64,000 nt of DNA, from NCBI GenBank assembly GCA_041736705.1, contig JBGSTC010000017.1, positions 97,083-161,082 on the forward strand, read 5' to 3'. A program made the translations under genes and the position numbers. A model generated the notes under the pieces. The model made no database searches, had not been told where the DNA came from, and saw only the letters and a program-made list of their open reading frames with translations. Below, piece after piece: positions 26,330 through 35,013 of the stretch (its first letter is position 1; each line of letters begins with the position of its first letter). The DNA comes from GWE2-51-13 sp041736705 (GTDB lineage: Bacteria; Bacillota_I; Bacilli_A; Erysipelotrichales; Erysipelotrichaceae).

Positions 26330-28201
26330 TTAAACTTGAATCGGTTCCAAACCGGTGGGCTTCACCGGGGTTTGGGTAACCGGACGACCTTCGACGATCT
26401 CGTTGATCTGTTCGCTGGTCAAGGTTTCGAATTCCAAGAGCGCCGAAGCGATCTTATCCATCAACTCTCTGTTTTCAGAGATGATCTTGTGCGCGTTGTC
26501 ATAGCAGTTGTCGATGATACGACGGACTTCCTGGTCGATCTCGAAGGCGACCTGACCGGAGTAGTTGGCTTGGGTCGCATAGTCGCGGCCAAGGAAGACA
26601 TTGCCTCCGCGGTGTTCGTACTGGATCGGACCGAGTTCGCTCATCCCGTATTGCATGACCATGTCGCGCGCGATTTGCGTCGCACGTTCGATGTCGTTGG
26701 ATGCGCCGGTGGAAATCTCGTCGAAGACGATGGATTCCGCGACGCGTCCGCCAAGCAAGCCGGTGATTTGCGCCATCAAGTCTTTCTTCGTATGCATGAA
26801 TTTCTCTTCGCGCGGGGTCATGAGGTTGTACCCTCCGGCCAATCCGCGCGGGATGATCGTGACTTTTTGGACCATGTCCGAATCTTCGCATTTCAAGCCG
26901 ATGATCGTATGTCCGGTTTCATGATAGGCGACCAGTTTCTTCTCGCGTTCCGAATAAGTGCGCGATTTCTTCGCCGGTCCCATGATGACACGGTCGATCG
27001 CTTCATCGAGATGCGCCATCGTAATGACTTCGGATTCATCGCGAACCGCAAGGATCGCAGCTTCGTTCAATACGTTTTCGAGATCGGCCCCCGAGAATCC
27101 CGGGGTACGTTTCGCCAACGCTTCCAAATCGAGGTCCGGACCCAGTTTCTTATTGCGGGCATGGACGCCGAGGATGGCGCGACGACCTTTACGGTCGGGT
27201 AGGGAAACGGTGATCTGACGGTCGAAGCGACCCGGACGCAGAAGCGCGGGGTCAAGGACGTCGGGGCGGTTGGTCGCGGCGACAATGACGATACCCGCAT
27301 TGTCCGTGATGCCATCCATTTCGACGAGCAGTTGGTTCAGGGTTTGTTCACGTTCATCGTGTCCACCGCCGACTCCCGTACCGCGTTGGCGGCCGACGGC
27401 GTCGATTTCATCGATGAAGATGATGCAGGGTGCGGTTTGCTGGGCTTTCTTAAACATGTCGCGGACACGGCTCGCACCGACACCGACGAACATTTCTACG
27501 AAATCCGAACCGGAGATGGAATAGAACGGGACATCGGCTTCCCCTGCCACGGCTTTCGCCAACAAGGTTTTCCCGGTTCCCGGAGCCCCGACCATCAAGA
27601 CGCCTTTGGGGATACGCGCCCCCATGCGGGCGAACTTCTTGGGGTTCTTCAGGTATTCGATCAATTCCTTCATTTCTTCTTTTTCTTCGTCGCATCCCGC
27701 CACGTCCTCGAAACGGACTTTGATGTTCCCTTCAAGACGCGCTTTGGATTTACCGAATTCGAAGGCTTTGTTTTGTCCGCCGCCGCCATTCATTCTCGTG
27801 AGGAGAAAAAAGGCGAACGCTCCGAACAATAAGAACGGAACGACTTGGATCAGCAAATCCATCAAAGGATTCGCCGCGTTCGCATCGATGATACGATACT
27901 CGATGGACGTACTGTTGTAGATCGCGTTGATCAATCCATCGGTTTGGGCTTCTGTGTTGGGGATGGTCAAGGTATACCCGACAGCGTTCCCTTTACTGTC
28001 GAGGTAAGACCCGGTGATGTTGACGACGACGTCGCTGACAACCACCTTCGCATCGGTGACTTTGTTTTTCGCTAAAAGATCCAAGTAGTTTGAATACGTC
28101 AGTTTTTCAACCGTCGGACTCATGTTCATCGTCAATAGGCTGAAAATGGCCAACGTGACGATCAGATACGGGATCAGGCTGATGATTCTATTGTTACGCA
28201 C
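26330..28201 (-). CDS. ftsH: ATP-dependent zinc metalloprotease FtsH
   Basis: Membrane-bound AAA+ protease that degrades unneeded or misassembled membrane and regulatory proteins. 623 residues. Two membrane helices (about 8-26 and 114-135) flank an external domain. Walker A GAPGTGKT is at 205-212, Walker B IIFIDEIDAVG near 260-270 and the zinc motif HETGH at 427-431. The start is a GTG at 28199-28201; an AGGAG lies about eleven bases upstream and no in-frame ATG fits. It follows hpt by 33 bp. Confidence 0.96.
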   Translation of the reverse strand: MRNNRIISLIPYLIVTLAIFSLLTMNMSPTVEKLTYSNYLDLLAKNKVTDAKVVVSDVVVNITGSYLDSKGNAVGYTLTIPNTEAQTDGLINAIYNSTSIEYRIIDANAANPLMDLLIQVVPFLLFGAFAFFLLTRMNGGGGQNKAFEFGKSKARLEGNIKVRFEDVAGCDEEKEEMKELIEYLKNPKKFARMGARIPKGVLMVGAPGTGKTLLAKAVAGEADVPFYSISGSDFVEMFVGVGASRVRDMFKKAQQTAPCIIFIDEIDAVGRQRGTGVGGGHDEREQTLNQLLVEMDGITDNAGIVIVAATNRPDVLDPALLRPGRFDRQITVSLPDRKGRRAILGVHARNKKLGPDLDLEALAKRTPGFSGADLENVLNEAAILAVRDESEVITMAHLDEAIDRVIMGPAKKSRTYSEREKKLVAYHETGHTIIGLKCEDSDMVQKVTIIPRGLAGGYNLMTPREEKFMHTKKDLMAQITGLLGGRVAESIVFDEISTGASNDIERATQIARDMVMQYGMSELGPIQYEHRGGNVFLGRDYATQANYSGQVAFEIDQEVRRIIDNCYDNAHKIISENRELMDKIASALLEFETLTSEQINEIVEGRPVTQTPVKPTGLEPIQV

Positions 28202-28234
28202 AAATGATCACACTCCTTTGATGAACTTGCGGTG

Positions 28235-28774
28235 TTACTGGTAACATTCGTCCTTCAGGACGCCGACATAGGGTAGGTTACGATACTTTTCGTCGAAATC
28301 CAATCCGAATCCGACGACGAATTCGTTGGGGATGGTGAATCCCACATAATCCGCGGTGATGTCGATGACACGGCGGGAAGGTTTATCCAACAAGCTGACG
28401 ATCTTGACCGACTCGGCACCTTTGTTAAACATGAGTTTGGTGACTTCTTTTAAGGTTCTTCCGGTATCCACGATATCTTCGACCATCAAGATATGGTCGC
28501 CTTTGATGGAACGGTTCAAGTCCATGATGATCTTGACATCGCCGATCGACTCGGTGCCTTCATAACTGGAGACAGCCATGAAATCGAATTCGATATCCAA
28601 ATCGATGTACTTGATCAAGTTGACCAAAAACGGGACGGATCCCTTAAGGACGGAAACCACGACAGGTACTTTGCCTAAGTTGCGATAATCTTCCGTGATT
28701 TGCTTGCCGAGTTCGGCACAGCGGGTCTGGATCGCTTCTTCGCTGACCAGTACTTTTTTGATATTTGGATGCAT
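28235..28774 (-). CDS. hpt: hypoxanthine (guanine) phosphoribosyltransferase
   Basis: Purine salvage enzyme making IMP/GMP from hypoxanthine/guanine and PRPP. 179 residues with the PRPP-binding motif MVEDIVDTGRTL, the flexible-loop region MAVSSYEGTES and the base-binding VGFTIPNEFVVGFGLD. The ATG at 28774 is preferred because the AGGAGG lies between it and an upstream methionine at 28795 that has no site of its own. It lies between tilS and ftsH as in Bacillus. Confidence 0.95.
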   Translation of the reverse strand: MHPNIKKVLVSEEAIQTRCAELGKQITEDYRNLGKVPVVVSVLKGSVPFLVNLIKYIDLDIEFDFMAVSSYEGTESIGDVKIIMDLNRSIKGDHILMVEDIVDTGRTLKEVTKLMFNKGAESVKIVSLLDKPSRRVIDITADYVGFTIPNEFVVGFGLDFDEKYRNLPYVGVLKDECYQ

Positions 28775-28802
28775 GCGTTTGATTTCCTCCTGCATAATAT
28801 AC

Positions 28803-30011
28803 CTATTTTACCACAAAGACCTTTGGATGTGCATAGGTATGCGTTACATTGGCGCCGATTCCGGACGCGAAGATGATTTCCTTGTCTTTGTTCTCAATGA
28901 CCAGGATTTCACGTCGTTGATCCAACGGAATCTTGCGATCGACACACCAGCGAACGATGTTTTTCTTCCCAAACGCAAGGCGGATACGATCCCCAGCCTT
29001 TATTTTGCGGACGATCACCGGGAAATCCTCCGGGAGTACGTTCAATCCTTCCCGGGTTTCCCCTTCGGATTGGATTTTGAAAACACCATAATCCTTATAT
29101 TCGATCGTTTTTAGTTCAATCGTATACTCTTCTGATTTCGCAATGACTTTCATTCTTCCATATTGAATCAGTAGACTTTCGAGTTCATCGAGTTTGATTT
29201 CGATCGTTTCGTCGCTCCTTGATTGATTCAAAATCTCATCGAGAAAGTTCGTAGCGTATCGCTGTCTTTGACTATGATTCATGAGCCACATGCGAAGAAG
29301 TTGTCGATTGTTTTTCAACTCATCGACAATCAGTTCGGGGAGAAGCGCGATCTCTTCGTTCTCGATCCTCATCGCTTCAATCCGATGATTCCGATCTTCC
29401 ATCTCCATGAACAACTTCCCTTTATCCTCGTCGGTCAAACCTTTGAGTTCGATGCGTGTCTTGTTTCTTTCATAGTTTGGCTTTTCATTGGATTCATCGA
29501 CACCATAGTCAACGTCTGCATTCTCACAGATTCGAATCAGTTCTTCTTTTGTGAAGTCGAGTAAGGGTCGAACGATTCTCTCCCCCAGCATTCTTCCTTC
29601 TTGCCTGATTCCATAATGACCGACATGCTTATTCGCCTTCTTTTGCATGATATAGGTTTCCAGTACGTCGTCTTTATGATGGGCGCTCATCATCCCTTCG
29701 CACTGGTTTTGTTTGGCGTAATCTCTTGCGCTTTGATAGCGGATCTCCCGTGCCCAGGATTGGAAATTCCCTTGTCGGGGAAAGGATGCGTCTACAATCA
29801 TATACGCGATGTCGTGTCTTTCGCAATAGCTTTGCACAAACCCCTGATCGCGCAGAGCCGACGGTCGCATATGATAATTGACGTGCAGCACAAAAGGACG
29901 GACCTTCGCTTCATGGCAGAGATGCAAAAGCGCCATGGAGTCGGGGCCGCCCGAAACGAGAATTACCCAAGATTGGTTCTGATAGGAATTCAACGGGTTC
30001 AGCGGAATCAC
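28803..30011 (-). CDS. tilS: tRNA(Ile)-lysidine synthase
   Basis: Ligates lysine to C34 of tRNA-Ile(CAU) so that it reads AUA. 402 residues. The N-terminal PP-loop ATP motif is SGGPDSMALLH, followed by HVNYHMR and SAHHKDD, which are characteristic of TilS. A middle TilS domain and a C-terminal substrate-binding domain (AGDRIRLAFGKKNIVRWCVDR) complete it. The start is GTG at 30009-30011, with no Shine-Dalgarno upstream. A good promoter ends only a few bases away, so the message may be leaderless. Confidence 0.92.
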   Translation of the reverse strand: MIPLNPLNSYQNQSWVILVSGGPDSMALLHLCHEAKVRPFVLHVNYHMRPSALRDQGFVQSYCERHDIAYMIVDASFPRQGNFQSWAREIRYQSARDYAKQNQCEGMMSAHHKDDVLETYIMQKKANKHVGHYGIRQEGRMLGERIVRPLLDFTKEELIRICENADVDYGVDESNEKPNYERNKTRIELKGLTDEDKGKLFMEMEDRNHRIEAMRIENEEIALLPELIVDELKNNRQLLRMWLMNHSQRQRYATNFLDEILNQSRSDETIEIKLDELESLLIQYGRMKVIAKSEEYTIELKTIEYKDYGVFKIQSEGETREGLNVLPEDFPVIVRKIKAGDRIRLAFGKKNIVRWCVDRKIPLDQRREILVIENKDKEIIFASGIGANVTHTYAHPKVFVVK

Positions 30012-30020
30012 CTCGAATTC

Positions 30021-30048
30021 AGTATATCGTTCAGTAGGATTCCGTCAA
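30021..30048 (-). promoter_or_regulatory. tilS promoter, probably giving a leaderless mRNA
   Basis: On the minus strand: TTGACG (30043-30048), 16-bp spacer, TATACT (30021-30026). Transcription would start at about 30012-30015, at or within three bases of the tilS GTG. The promoter lies over the 3' end of the PemK-like gene. Confidence 0.6.
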
Positions 30049-30633
30049 GTCGCGATGGGGTTCAAACAGACATTCCTTGATTCGATCTTTGATTTGCTGG
30101 AATAACTCGTCTTTCACATCCAGATGCCCCTTCACCTCTATAATGCGCGACGTGTTGATGAACTTACAATCGTTGAGGAAAAGGACGGATTCCTTATACA
30201 TCCCTTTTTGTTTCCCGATCCGCATCAAATGCCTCTTCCCGCTCGGATTGATGTTTTCTTCATACGCTTGGGAAAAAGTGGATGGATTGGACGTCATCGG
30301 GATGACGAACGCTTTACTATGCACGATCGACAGGATGATCCCGAAGTGTTGGTACCCGGCTTCGTTGCGATAAGCACATCCGAAATCGATGAAACAAATG
30401 TCGCCCGGACGGACTCGTACGCTTAGTTGTTCGCAGGAGAGAAGGTTTGAACGATCCAAGAAGTTACTGTGGCTCAGCATGTATTTCGCCGCATTGGAAA
30501 TGCTTTGGTCACATAGATAGTGTTTGAGATCGTCAAAGAGTGAGAAAATCGTCGAAGAAGCTTCAGGATGGGAAGATAAGGGACGGACATCGGATAGAAA
30601 CGGCAGTAATTGGGGTAAGCGTGAGCATTTCAT
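30031..30633 (-). CDS. PemK/MazF-like protein with N-terminal extension
   Basis: 200 residues. The C-terminal half begins VRPGDICFIDFG and continues NEAGYQHFGIILSI and FVIPMTSN. This is the beta-barrel pattern of PemK/MazF-family proteins, which are mRNA interferase toxins (compare the family's R-x-G-D-I and its Rp-V-v-V core). The first about 70 residues are a helical extension not present in classical MazF. No small antitoxin gene is adjacent, so it may be an orphan, a housekeeping homologue, or be neutralised by its own extension. An AGGTGA site precedes the ATG. It lies beside an AbiE pair in an AT-richer patch. Confidence 0.65.
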   Translation of the reverse strand: MKCSRLPQLLPFLSDVRPLSSHPEASSTIFSLFDDLKHYLCDQSISNAAKYMLSHSNFLDRSNLLSCEQLSVRVRPGDICFIDFGCAYRNEAGYQHFGIILSIVHSKAFVIPMTSNPSTFSQAYEENINPSGKRHLMRIGKQKGMYKESVLFLNDCKFINTSRIIEVKGHLDVKDELFQQIKDRIKECLFEPHRDLTESY

Positions 30634-30763
30634 TCAATCACCTCACTCTCTACTACGTTCAGAATGTACTTTCCCCTTATCTATTTTGCTGGCTTCGAAT
30701 AGTTGTACTGGCCCCATTGCGAGAAGATGATCGAATTGAACGAATCTTTATGTCCCAAATGAT

Positions 30764-31615
30764 TCACTTCATCCTTTGGGTAATAAACTTCGAGAACTCA
30801 AGAACTTCGTGAATGACATCTTCAAAGGATAGTTCCATTGAGTAATTATGTTTTAAAGAGTAGTCATGCCAACGCATCTCCATAATTTTACTTTCTTTAA
30901 TCCCAATCAATATTGTCTCAGCTTTCCATAAATCATCAATGGTCCCTCTATTTCTGAAGGTTTGGCCGATTGCTTCAGTTAATTTCGAAACATCCTTTTT
31001 GATCAAATATGATCTTGAGAAAAACCAAAGATCATAGTAGTCCTTCATCCTCCCCTTCGCTCCATTTCTATCAAGAATGGTTTGATATTTCTCTGCCAGT
31101 ATCGTTTCAAGATTATAGGCTTTGATCCTAATGTAATCGTCTTCGAAAATCATCTTATAGGAGTAAAAAATCTCATGTGGAGTAATCATGTCTCCGGTGG
31201 AAATATCGATTGACAAGTAATTTCGAATATTCTCCAAAATCCCGATGATTTTGAATCGATAACCTTCATATTCCTCTTCCTCCCTAATTCGTTCAATTCC
31301 GGTAATCTCAAATATGATTCCATCTTCGTCCTCTATCATGAGTATTTCATTAATGATTCGATGAATCACTTCTTGTCTAAACTGTACTCCCTTTATCATC
31401 ACATCCATATCCATTGTCGTTCTCGATTGTGTTCCACACATGGATGCGATCAGCAAACCTCCCTTAAGCACAAAATGATCGCAATAATGGGATTTCGAGA
31501 TCCGAACAAGTATTCTTTCAAGCATATAGTTCTGCATTACTTCTTGAACGGTGGTCTGTGTAGCAGCCGCCAACGACCTTGCTTTCGCTTTCAATGAGTT
31601 TGCTAATTTGGGCAC
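30764..31615 (-). CDS. AbiEii/AbiGii nucleotidyltransferase toxin
   Basis: 283 residues of the AbiEii family, the toxin of a type IV toxin-antitoxin and abortive phage-infection system. It is a DNA polymerase-beta-type nucleotidyltransferase. The catalytic neighbourhood FVLKGGLLIASM followed by RTTMDMDVMI provides the GG and DxD motifs. The helical LETILAEKYQTILDR and GRMKDYYDLWFF segments are conserved family blocks. It starts with GTG at 31613-31615, overlapping the antitoxin stop (TAGTG), with a GAGGTTG site inside the antitoxin gene. Codon and base use are distinctly AT-rich, consistent with horizontal gain. Confidence 0.88.
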   Translation of the reverse strand: MPKLANSLKAKARSLAAATQTTVQEVMQNYMLERILVRISKSHYCDHFVLKGGLLIASMCGTQSRTTMDMDVMIKGVQFRQEVIHRIINEILMIEDEDGIIFEITGIERIREEEEYEGYRFKIIGILENIRNYLSIDISTGDMITPHEIFYSYKMIFEDDYIRIKAYNLETILAEKYQTILDRNGAKGRMKDYYDLWFFSRSYLIKKDVSKLTEAIGQTFRNRGTIDDLWKAETILIGIKESKIMEMRWHDYSLKHNYSMELSFEDVIHEVLEFSKFITQRMK

Positions 31616-32196
31616 TAAACAACCTCAAGGATAATTTCGATTGCTTTTCGACACTTCAATTGCTGTGCATAATCTAACAATCTGTTCTCATTCATTTTTC
31701 CGGAATGGATATACTCCCTAATACTTTTCTTGCGGGTTTCATTATCGATGCTCGTATTATTCTTTACGATATCGCAGATCGTCCTTTCAAGGTTGTAACA
31801 TTTTACTTCCTTTCCCTGAGGGGAGACGATTCTTTCAATACCTAAATCATGATTTTCTTTCATCGTATAGTGCACTTTGATGTTTCTGGGGAAACGATGT
31901 GCGTTATACCCTCTTACTACTGTCGCATCGATCATGTTCGGGGTCCTTTCGGTGAGTTGATGGAAAAATAGCGCAGTGTTATGAGAAAAAATAGCGTTGG
32001 GATATCTTGCTTGAAAGAGAAAGTATTCATCTCCGAACTTATTAGGATCAAGATAGACACCGTTTCTAACCCTTTCGATCCTTCCCTTTTTCACTAGGAT
32101 ACTTAAATATACGCTGGGAATACCTGCTTCCCTTGTTTGTTTCGTCGTGATCATCCCATCATTTATATCTATCAATTTGACTAGTTCTTGTTCCAT
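31615..32196 (-). CDS. AbiEi-type antitoxin and autorepressor
   Basis: 193 residues. The N-terminal winged-helix domain (GMITTKQTREAGIPSVYLS, then GRIERVRNGVYL) is the AbiEi antitoxin_4 DNA-binding domain. The rest, with SHNTALFFHQLTERTP and KCYNLERTICDIVKN, matches the AbiEi C-terminal domain that provides antitoxicity. It precedes and overlaps the AbiEii gene by one base. Known AbiEi proteins repress their own promoter by binding inverted repeats, and such a repeat is present upstream here. Confidence 0.88.
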   Translation of the reverse strand: MEQELVKLIDINDGMITTKQTREAGIPSVYLSILVKKGRIERVRNGVYLDPNKFGDEYFLFQARYPNAIFSHNTALFFHQLTERTPNMIDATVVRGYNAHRFPRNIKVHYTMKENHDLGIERIVSPQGKEVKCYNLERTICDIVKNNTSIDNETRKKSIREYIHSGKMNENRLLDYAQQLKCRKAIEIILEVV

Positions 32197-32214
32197 GGCT
32201 TTATCCTTTGCTTT

Positions 32215-32251
32215 TGTGCGTACATTATATCATATATACGCACATATGCAA
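32215..32251 (-). promoter_or_regulatory. abiE promoter with palindromic operator
   Basis: Minus-strand promoter: TTGCAT (32246-32251), 16-bp spacer, TATAAT (32224-32229) with a TG extension. A perfect 8-bp inverted repeat TGTGCGTA/TACGCACA (32215-32222 and 32237-32244) brackets the -10 and reaches into the spacer, a position where bound AbiEi would block polymerase. Confidence 0.75.
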
Positions 32252-32280
32252 ATTTAGACCATTTTACCCCTATAAAAAAA

Positions 32281-32296
32281 GAGTCCCGAAGGACTC
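32281..32296 (-). terminator. terminator after mbl
   Basis: GAGTCC/GGACTC stem with a CGAA loop, followed on the minus strand by seven Ts. Confidence 0.85.
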
Positions 32297-32304
32297 GAAG
32301 TTGA

Positions 32305-33300
32305 TTATCTGCGATTTGCGAGATGCAAGTTTTCCAACATGATCCCTGTTCCTTCAACAACGCATCTCAAGGCATTCTCGGCTACGTAGACCGGAATGTT
32401 GAGTTCGTTGGTGAGAAGTTGGTCCATGCCATGAAGCAAGGCACCCCCGCCGGTCAATACGATCCCGCGGGTAATGATGTCGGCGGATAATTCCGGCGGC
32501 GTCTGTTCGAGAACCGTACGGCAAGCACGGACGATGTCCTGCAGGCTTTCACGCATCGCCAATTCGGTTTCATCCGAGTTGATGGTGATGGAGTGGGGCA
32601 AGCCGGTGACCAAGTCACGGCCGCTGACATCCATGGTGTCGCTGCGGGAACCTTTCCATGCGGTTCCGATTCTCTTCTTGATTTCTTCCGCGGTGCGATC
32701 ACCGATCAGAAGTTTATAGGAGTCCTTTACATACTTGATGATGTCGCGGTCCATACGGTCCCCGGCAACCTTCAACGACGTACTGGTGACGATTTCACCC
32801 AACGACAAAATCGCGACGTCGGTCGTCCCGCCGCCGATGTCCAAGACCATGTTCCCTGTCGGCTTGGAAATATCCAATCCGGCACCGATCGCGGCGACCT
32901 TGGGTTCTTCTTCGATGTAGACTTTCTTCGCACCGGCACGATAGGCCGCATCGCGGATCGCGTTGCGTTCGACCGATGTGATGTTCGACGGGCAGCAGAT
33001 CAAAATCTCGGGACGTGAAAACATCCCTTTCAATTTCAATTTGCGGATGAAATGGTTCAGCATGATTTCCGTGACTTCGAAGTCCGCGATGACGCCGTCT
33101 TTCAAAGGGCGGATGGCTAACACACGACCGGGGGTACGTCCCAACATCGCTTTGGCTTCCGTACCGACAGCCAGACATTTTTTTGTTTCAGCGTCCAAGG
33201 CGACGACCGAGGGTTCATCGAGAACCACCCCTTCGCCTTTGACATAGATCAGCATGTTCGCTGTTCCTAAATCGATTCCTACTTGTTTTGAGAAAAACAT
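32305..33300 (-). CDS. mbl: MreB/Mbl family rod-shape actin homologue
   Basis: Membrane-associated actin-like filament protein that guides lateral wall synthesis. 331 residues with phosphate-1 motif VGIDLGTANMLIYV, phosphate-2 LDIGGGTTDVAILS and the adenosine motif ITRGIVLTGGGALLHG. The N-terminal MFFSKQVG can form a short amphipathic membrane anchor. It follows ywzB downstream of the atp operon, the position of mbl in Bacillus, which favours Mbl over MreB. It is not part of an mreBCD cluster. A TATAAT -10 lies at 33332-33337 on the minus strand. Its presence suggests a walled, rod-like cell. Confidence 0.9.
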   Translation of the reverse strand: MFFSKQVGIDLGTANMLIYVKGEGVVLDEPSVVALDAETKKCLAVGTEAKAMLGRTPGRVLAIRPLKDGVIADFEVTEIMLNHFIRKLKLKGMFSRPEILICCPSNITSVERNAIRDAAYRAGAKKVYIEEEPKVAAIGAGLDISKPTGNMVLDIGGGTTDVAILSLGEIVTSTSLKVAGDRMDRDIIKYVKDSYKLLIGDRTAEEIKKRIGTAWKGSRSDTMDVSGRDLVTGLPHSITINSDETELAMRESLQDIVRACRTVLEQTPPELSADIITRGIVLTGGGALLHGMDQLLTNELNIPVYVAENALRCVVEGTGIMLENLHLANRR

Positions 33301-33375
33301 GAACTCTACCTCCGTTCACTAGGCAAATCATATTATAGCACAAAACGACTTTTTAACACGTGAAACCCGAGTGAA

Positions 33376-33576
33376 TTAGTTGAGTGTGATGCGTAACGCT
33401 AGCAAAAACTGGGCGAACAAGGTACCCAGCGCCATCGCCAGCAGGATCATCAGGATCTGGGCGGGAACGGGTCTGTTCTTGCGCAGGAAACGGTTGAAAT
33501 CAAGCGCCGTCAAGGCGTAGAGACTGACGGCGAATCCAAAGAAATAAGCCAATACGCGGATGATTTCTTCTGTCAT
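33376..33576 (-). CDS. DUF1146 (YwzB-like) small membrane protein
   Basis: 66 residues with two membrane helices (about 6-24 and 40-62) separated by the loop DFNRFLRKNRPVPAQ. Size, topology and the Y-x-L-x-x-L-D-F-x-R-F pattern match DUF1146, the family of B. subtilis YwzB. That gene sits just downstream of atpC in Bacillus, and here the same position is held between the atp operon and mbl. The function is unknown. A GGAGG site lies before the ATG. Confidence 0.8.
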   Translation of the reverse strand: MTEEIIRVLAYFFGFAVSLYALTALDFNRFLRKNRPVPAQILMILLAMALGTLFAQFLLALRITLN

Positions 33577-33589
33577 GGCGTGTCCTCCG

Positions 33590-34525
33590 TTAGTTTTTCT
33601 TCATGTCGGTATAGTTGAGAATCTGGATGTCGGCTTCGAAATTCCCATCGACGACTTTCGTTTCGACCGTAAAGGTGAATCCCGGGACGACGACGTCCCG
33701 TACCTGTTTTAAGAAAACCGAAAGATGGTCGGCGTCCAAGCCCAACGACTCTTCATCGATGAACCATTTGATGCGATGGATCGTAAAGTCGAAGGGGAAA
33801 CGACCGTGGGACGTATGCCTGACTTTCGTATTTTCGATATGCCGCACCATGTCTTGAAGGTGGTCGATAACGAGTTGTTCCTGGGTCCGGGTTTCTTCTT
33901 CGAAATCCTTCAAATCCGAATCATGATCGATATCCGACGGGATTTCGGACAGGTTGAGTTTCAGTTGGGAAATGATTTCCGCAAGTTCGTCTTCGCTGTA
34001 TTCCACTTCTTCATCGCCATAATCGCTGAATTCGTTCTTTTCGTATTCCGTGACTTCCATCGGAAAGACAATCATGAAATCCTCCAGATCCAAGTTCTTC
34101 ACATCGTCATAGAACGAGATGCGCTTCAAAAACCCTTCGTCCATGACCTCGCGCTGGAGGGAGGCAAGGGATTGAAATCCCTTGGATTCAAGGTCTTCGA
34201 AGACGATCGATGTGATACCGAGTTTAAGGTAGGATTCGGCGATCCCGCGTCTTAACTCTTCAGGAGTCATCGTCGATGCGCGTTCGAACCGATCGGCGAT
34301 CCATTGGAAATAGTCCACGATTTCCGTGTCTCCGCTCAGTGTCCGTCCTTCGATCATTTCCACCACTTCTTTTTGGTAGATCGTATCGACGAGGTCTTTG
34401 CGGTAATAATGGAGTCGATAGACGTTGTGGCTAGAGACATCCTTAAAATAAGCGAGTCGGATCGTATCTTCCTCGCTGAAGTCGAGCGTTGAAATGTGGT
34501 TTCTTAAGTATGTCAGTACGTCCAT
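33590..34525 (-). CDS. hypothetical protein, unrecognised
   Basis: 311 residues from the ATG at 34525, which has an AGAGGTGG site; open frame further upstream only shadows atpC. The product is soluble-looking, very acidic in the middle (EYSEDELAEII and DIDHDSDLKDFEEETR), with no signal peptide or membrane helix and no motif I recognise. The last about 90 residues are predicted mixed alpha/beta. It lies between the atpC terminator and ywzB, 13 bp before the latter, a spot normally empty or held by other genes in Bacillus. It could be lineage-specific. Confidence 0.7.
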   Translation of the reverse strand: MDVLTYLRNHISTLDFSEEDTIRLAYFKDVSSHNVYRLHYYRKDLVDTIYQKEVVEMIEGRTLSGDTEIVDYFQWIADRFERASTMTPEELRRGIAESYLKLGITSIVFEDLESKGFQSLASLQREVMDEGFLKRISFYDDVKNLDLEDFMIVFPMEVTEYEKNEFSDYGDEEVEYSEDELAEIISQLKLNLSEIPSDIDHDSDLKDFEEETRTQEQLVIDHLQDMVRHIENTKVRHTSHGRFPFDFTIHRIKWFIDEESLGLDADHLSVFLKQVRDVVVPGFTFTVETKVVDGNFEADIQILNYTDMKKN

Positions 34526-34606
34526 GGCCACCTCTCTTCTATCATAGCGTGTAATCCGGATGATTTTCATGGGAAATGATGGGAAAGAGAGGAAAAACAT
34601 GAAAAA

Positions 34607-34624
34607 AGGAAGCCGAAGCTTCCT
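34607..34624 (-). terminator. terminator of the atp operon
   Basis: AGGAAGC/GCTTCCT stem with a CGAA loop at the atpC stop, followed on the minus strand by six Ts. Confidence 0.85.
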
Positions 34625-35012
34625 ATTGGGAGACATTGATGCGGTTGATGGCTTTGCGGAGGGCGATTTCGGCACGTTTGATGTCGATGTCGGGATCCTT
34701 GGAGCGGAGTCGTTCTTCGGCGCGTTCTTTGGCTTCCTGGGCGCGTTTGACATCGATTTCGGCTTCGCTTTCGATGGCGTCGCTGAGGATCGTGGCTTCG
34801 TTGTCCTTGAAGAAGAACAATCCGCCGGCGACCGCATACTCGGTGCGCACCCCGTTCTCGATCGTCGTCATCATCGAGATGTCGACCATCGTCACCAAGG
34901 GCATGTGATGGGCTAATATCCCCATTTGTCCTTGCGGGGTCACCAGGTTGCAGATCACGGTTTGGACTTTGCGCGGTTTCCCGTGGGGGGTGATCATGTT
35001 CAGAGTGAACAT
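34623..35012 (-). CDS. atpC: F1Fo ATP synthase subunit epsilon
   Basis: 129 residues: an N-terminal beta-sandwich (GQMGILAHHMPLVT is the conserved loop) and a C-terminal helical hairpin rich in arginine and glutamate. It links F1 to the c-ring and regulates ATP hydrolysis. Last gene of the operon, one base after the atpD stop. Confidence 0.93.
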   Translation of the reverse strand: MFTLNMITPHGKPRKVQTVICNLVTPQGQMGILAHHMPLVTMVDISMMTTIENGVRTEYAVAGGLFFFKDNEATILSDAIESEAEIDVKRAQEAKERAEERLRSKDPDIDIKRAEIALRKAINRINVSQ

Positions 35013-35013
35013 A

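Noticed and set aside
34526..34837. Longer form of the 311-residue hypothetical protein
   Set aside because: The extension runs antiparallel-free over atpC in another frame and has a low-complexity composition typical of a shadow frame. A proper ribosome-binding site exists at 34525.
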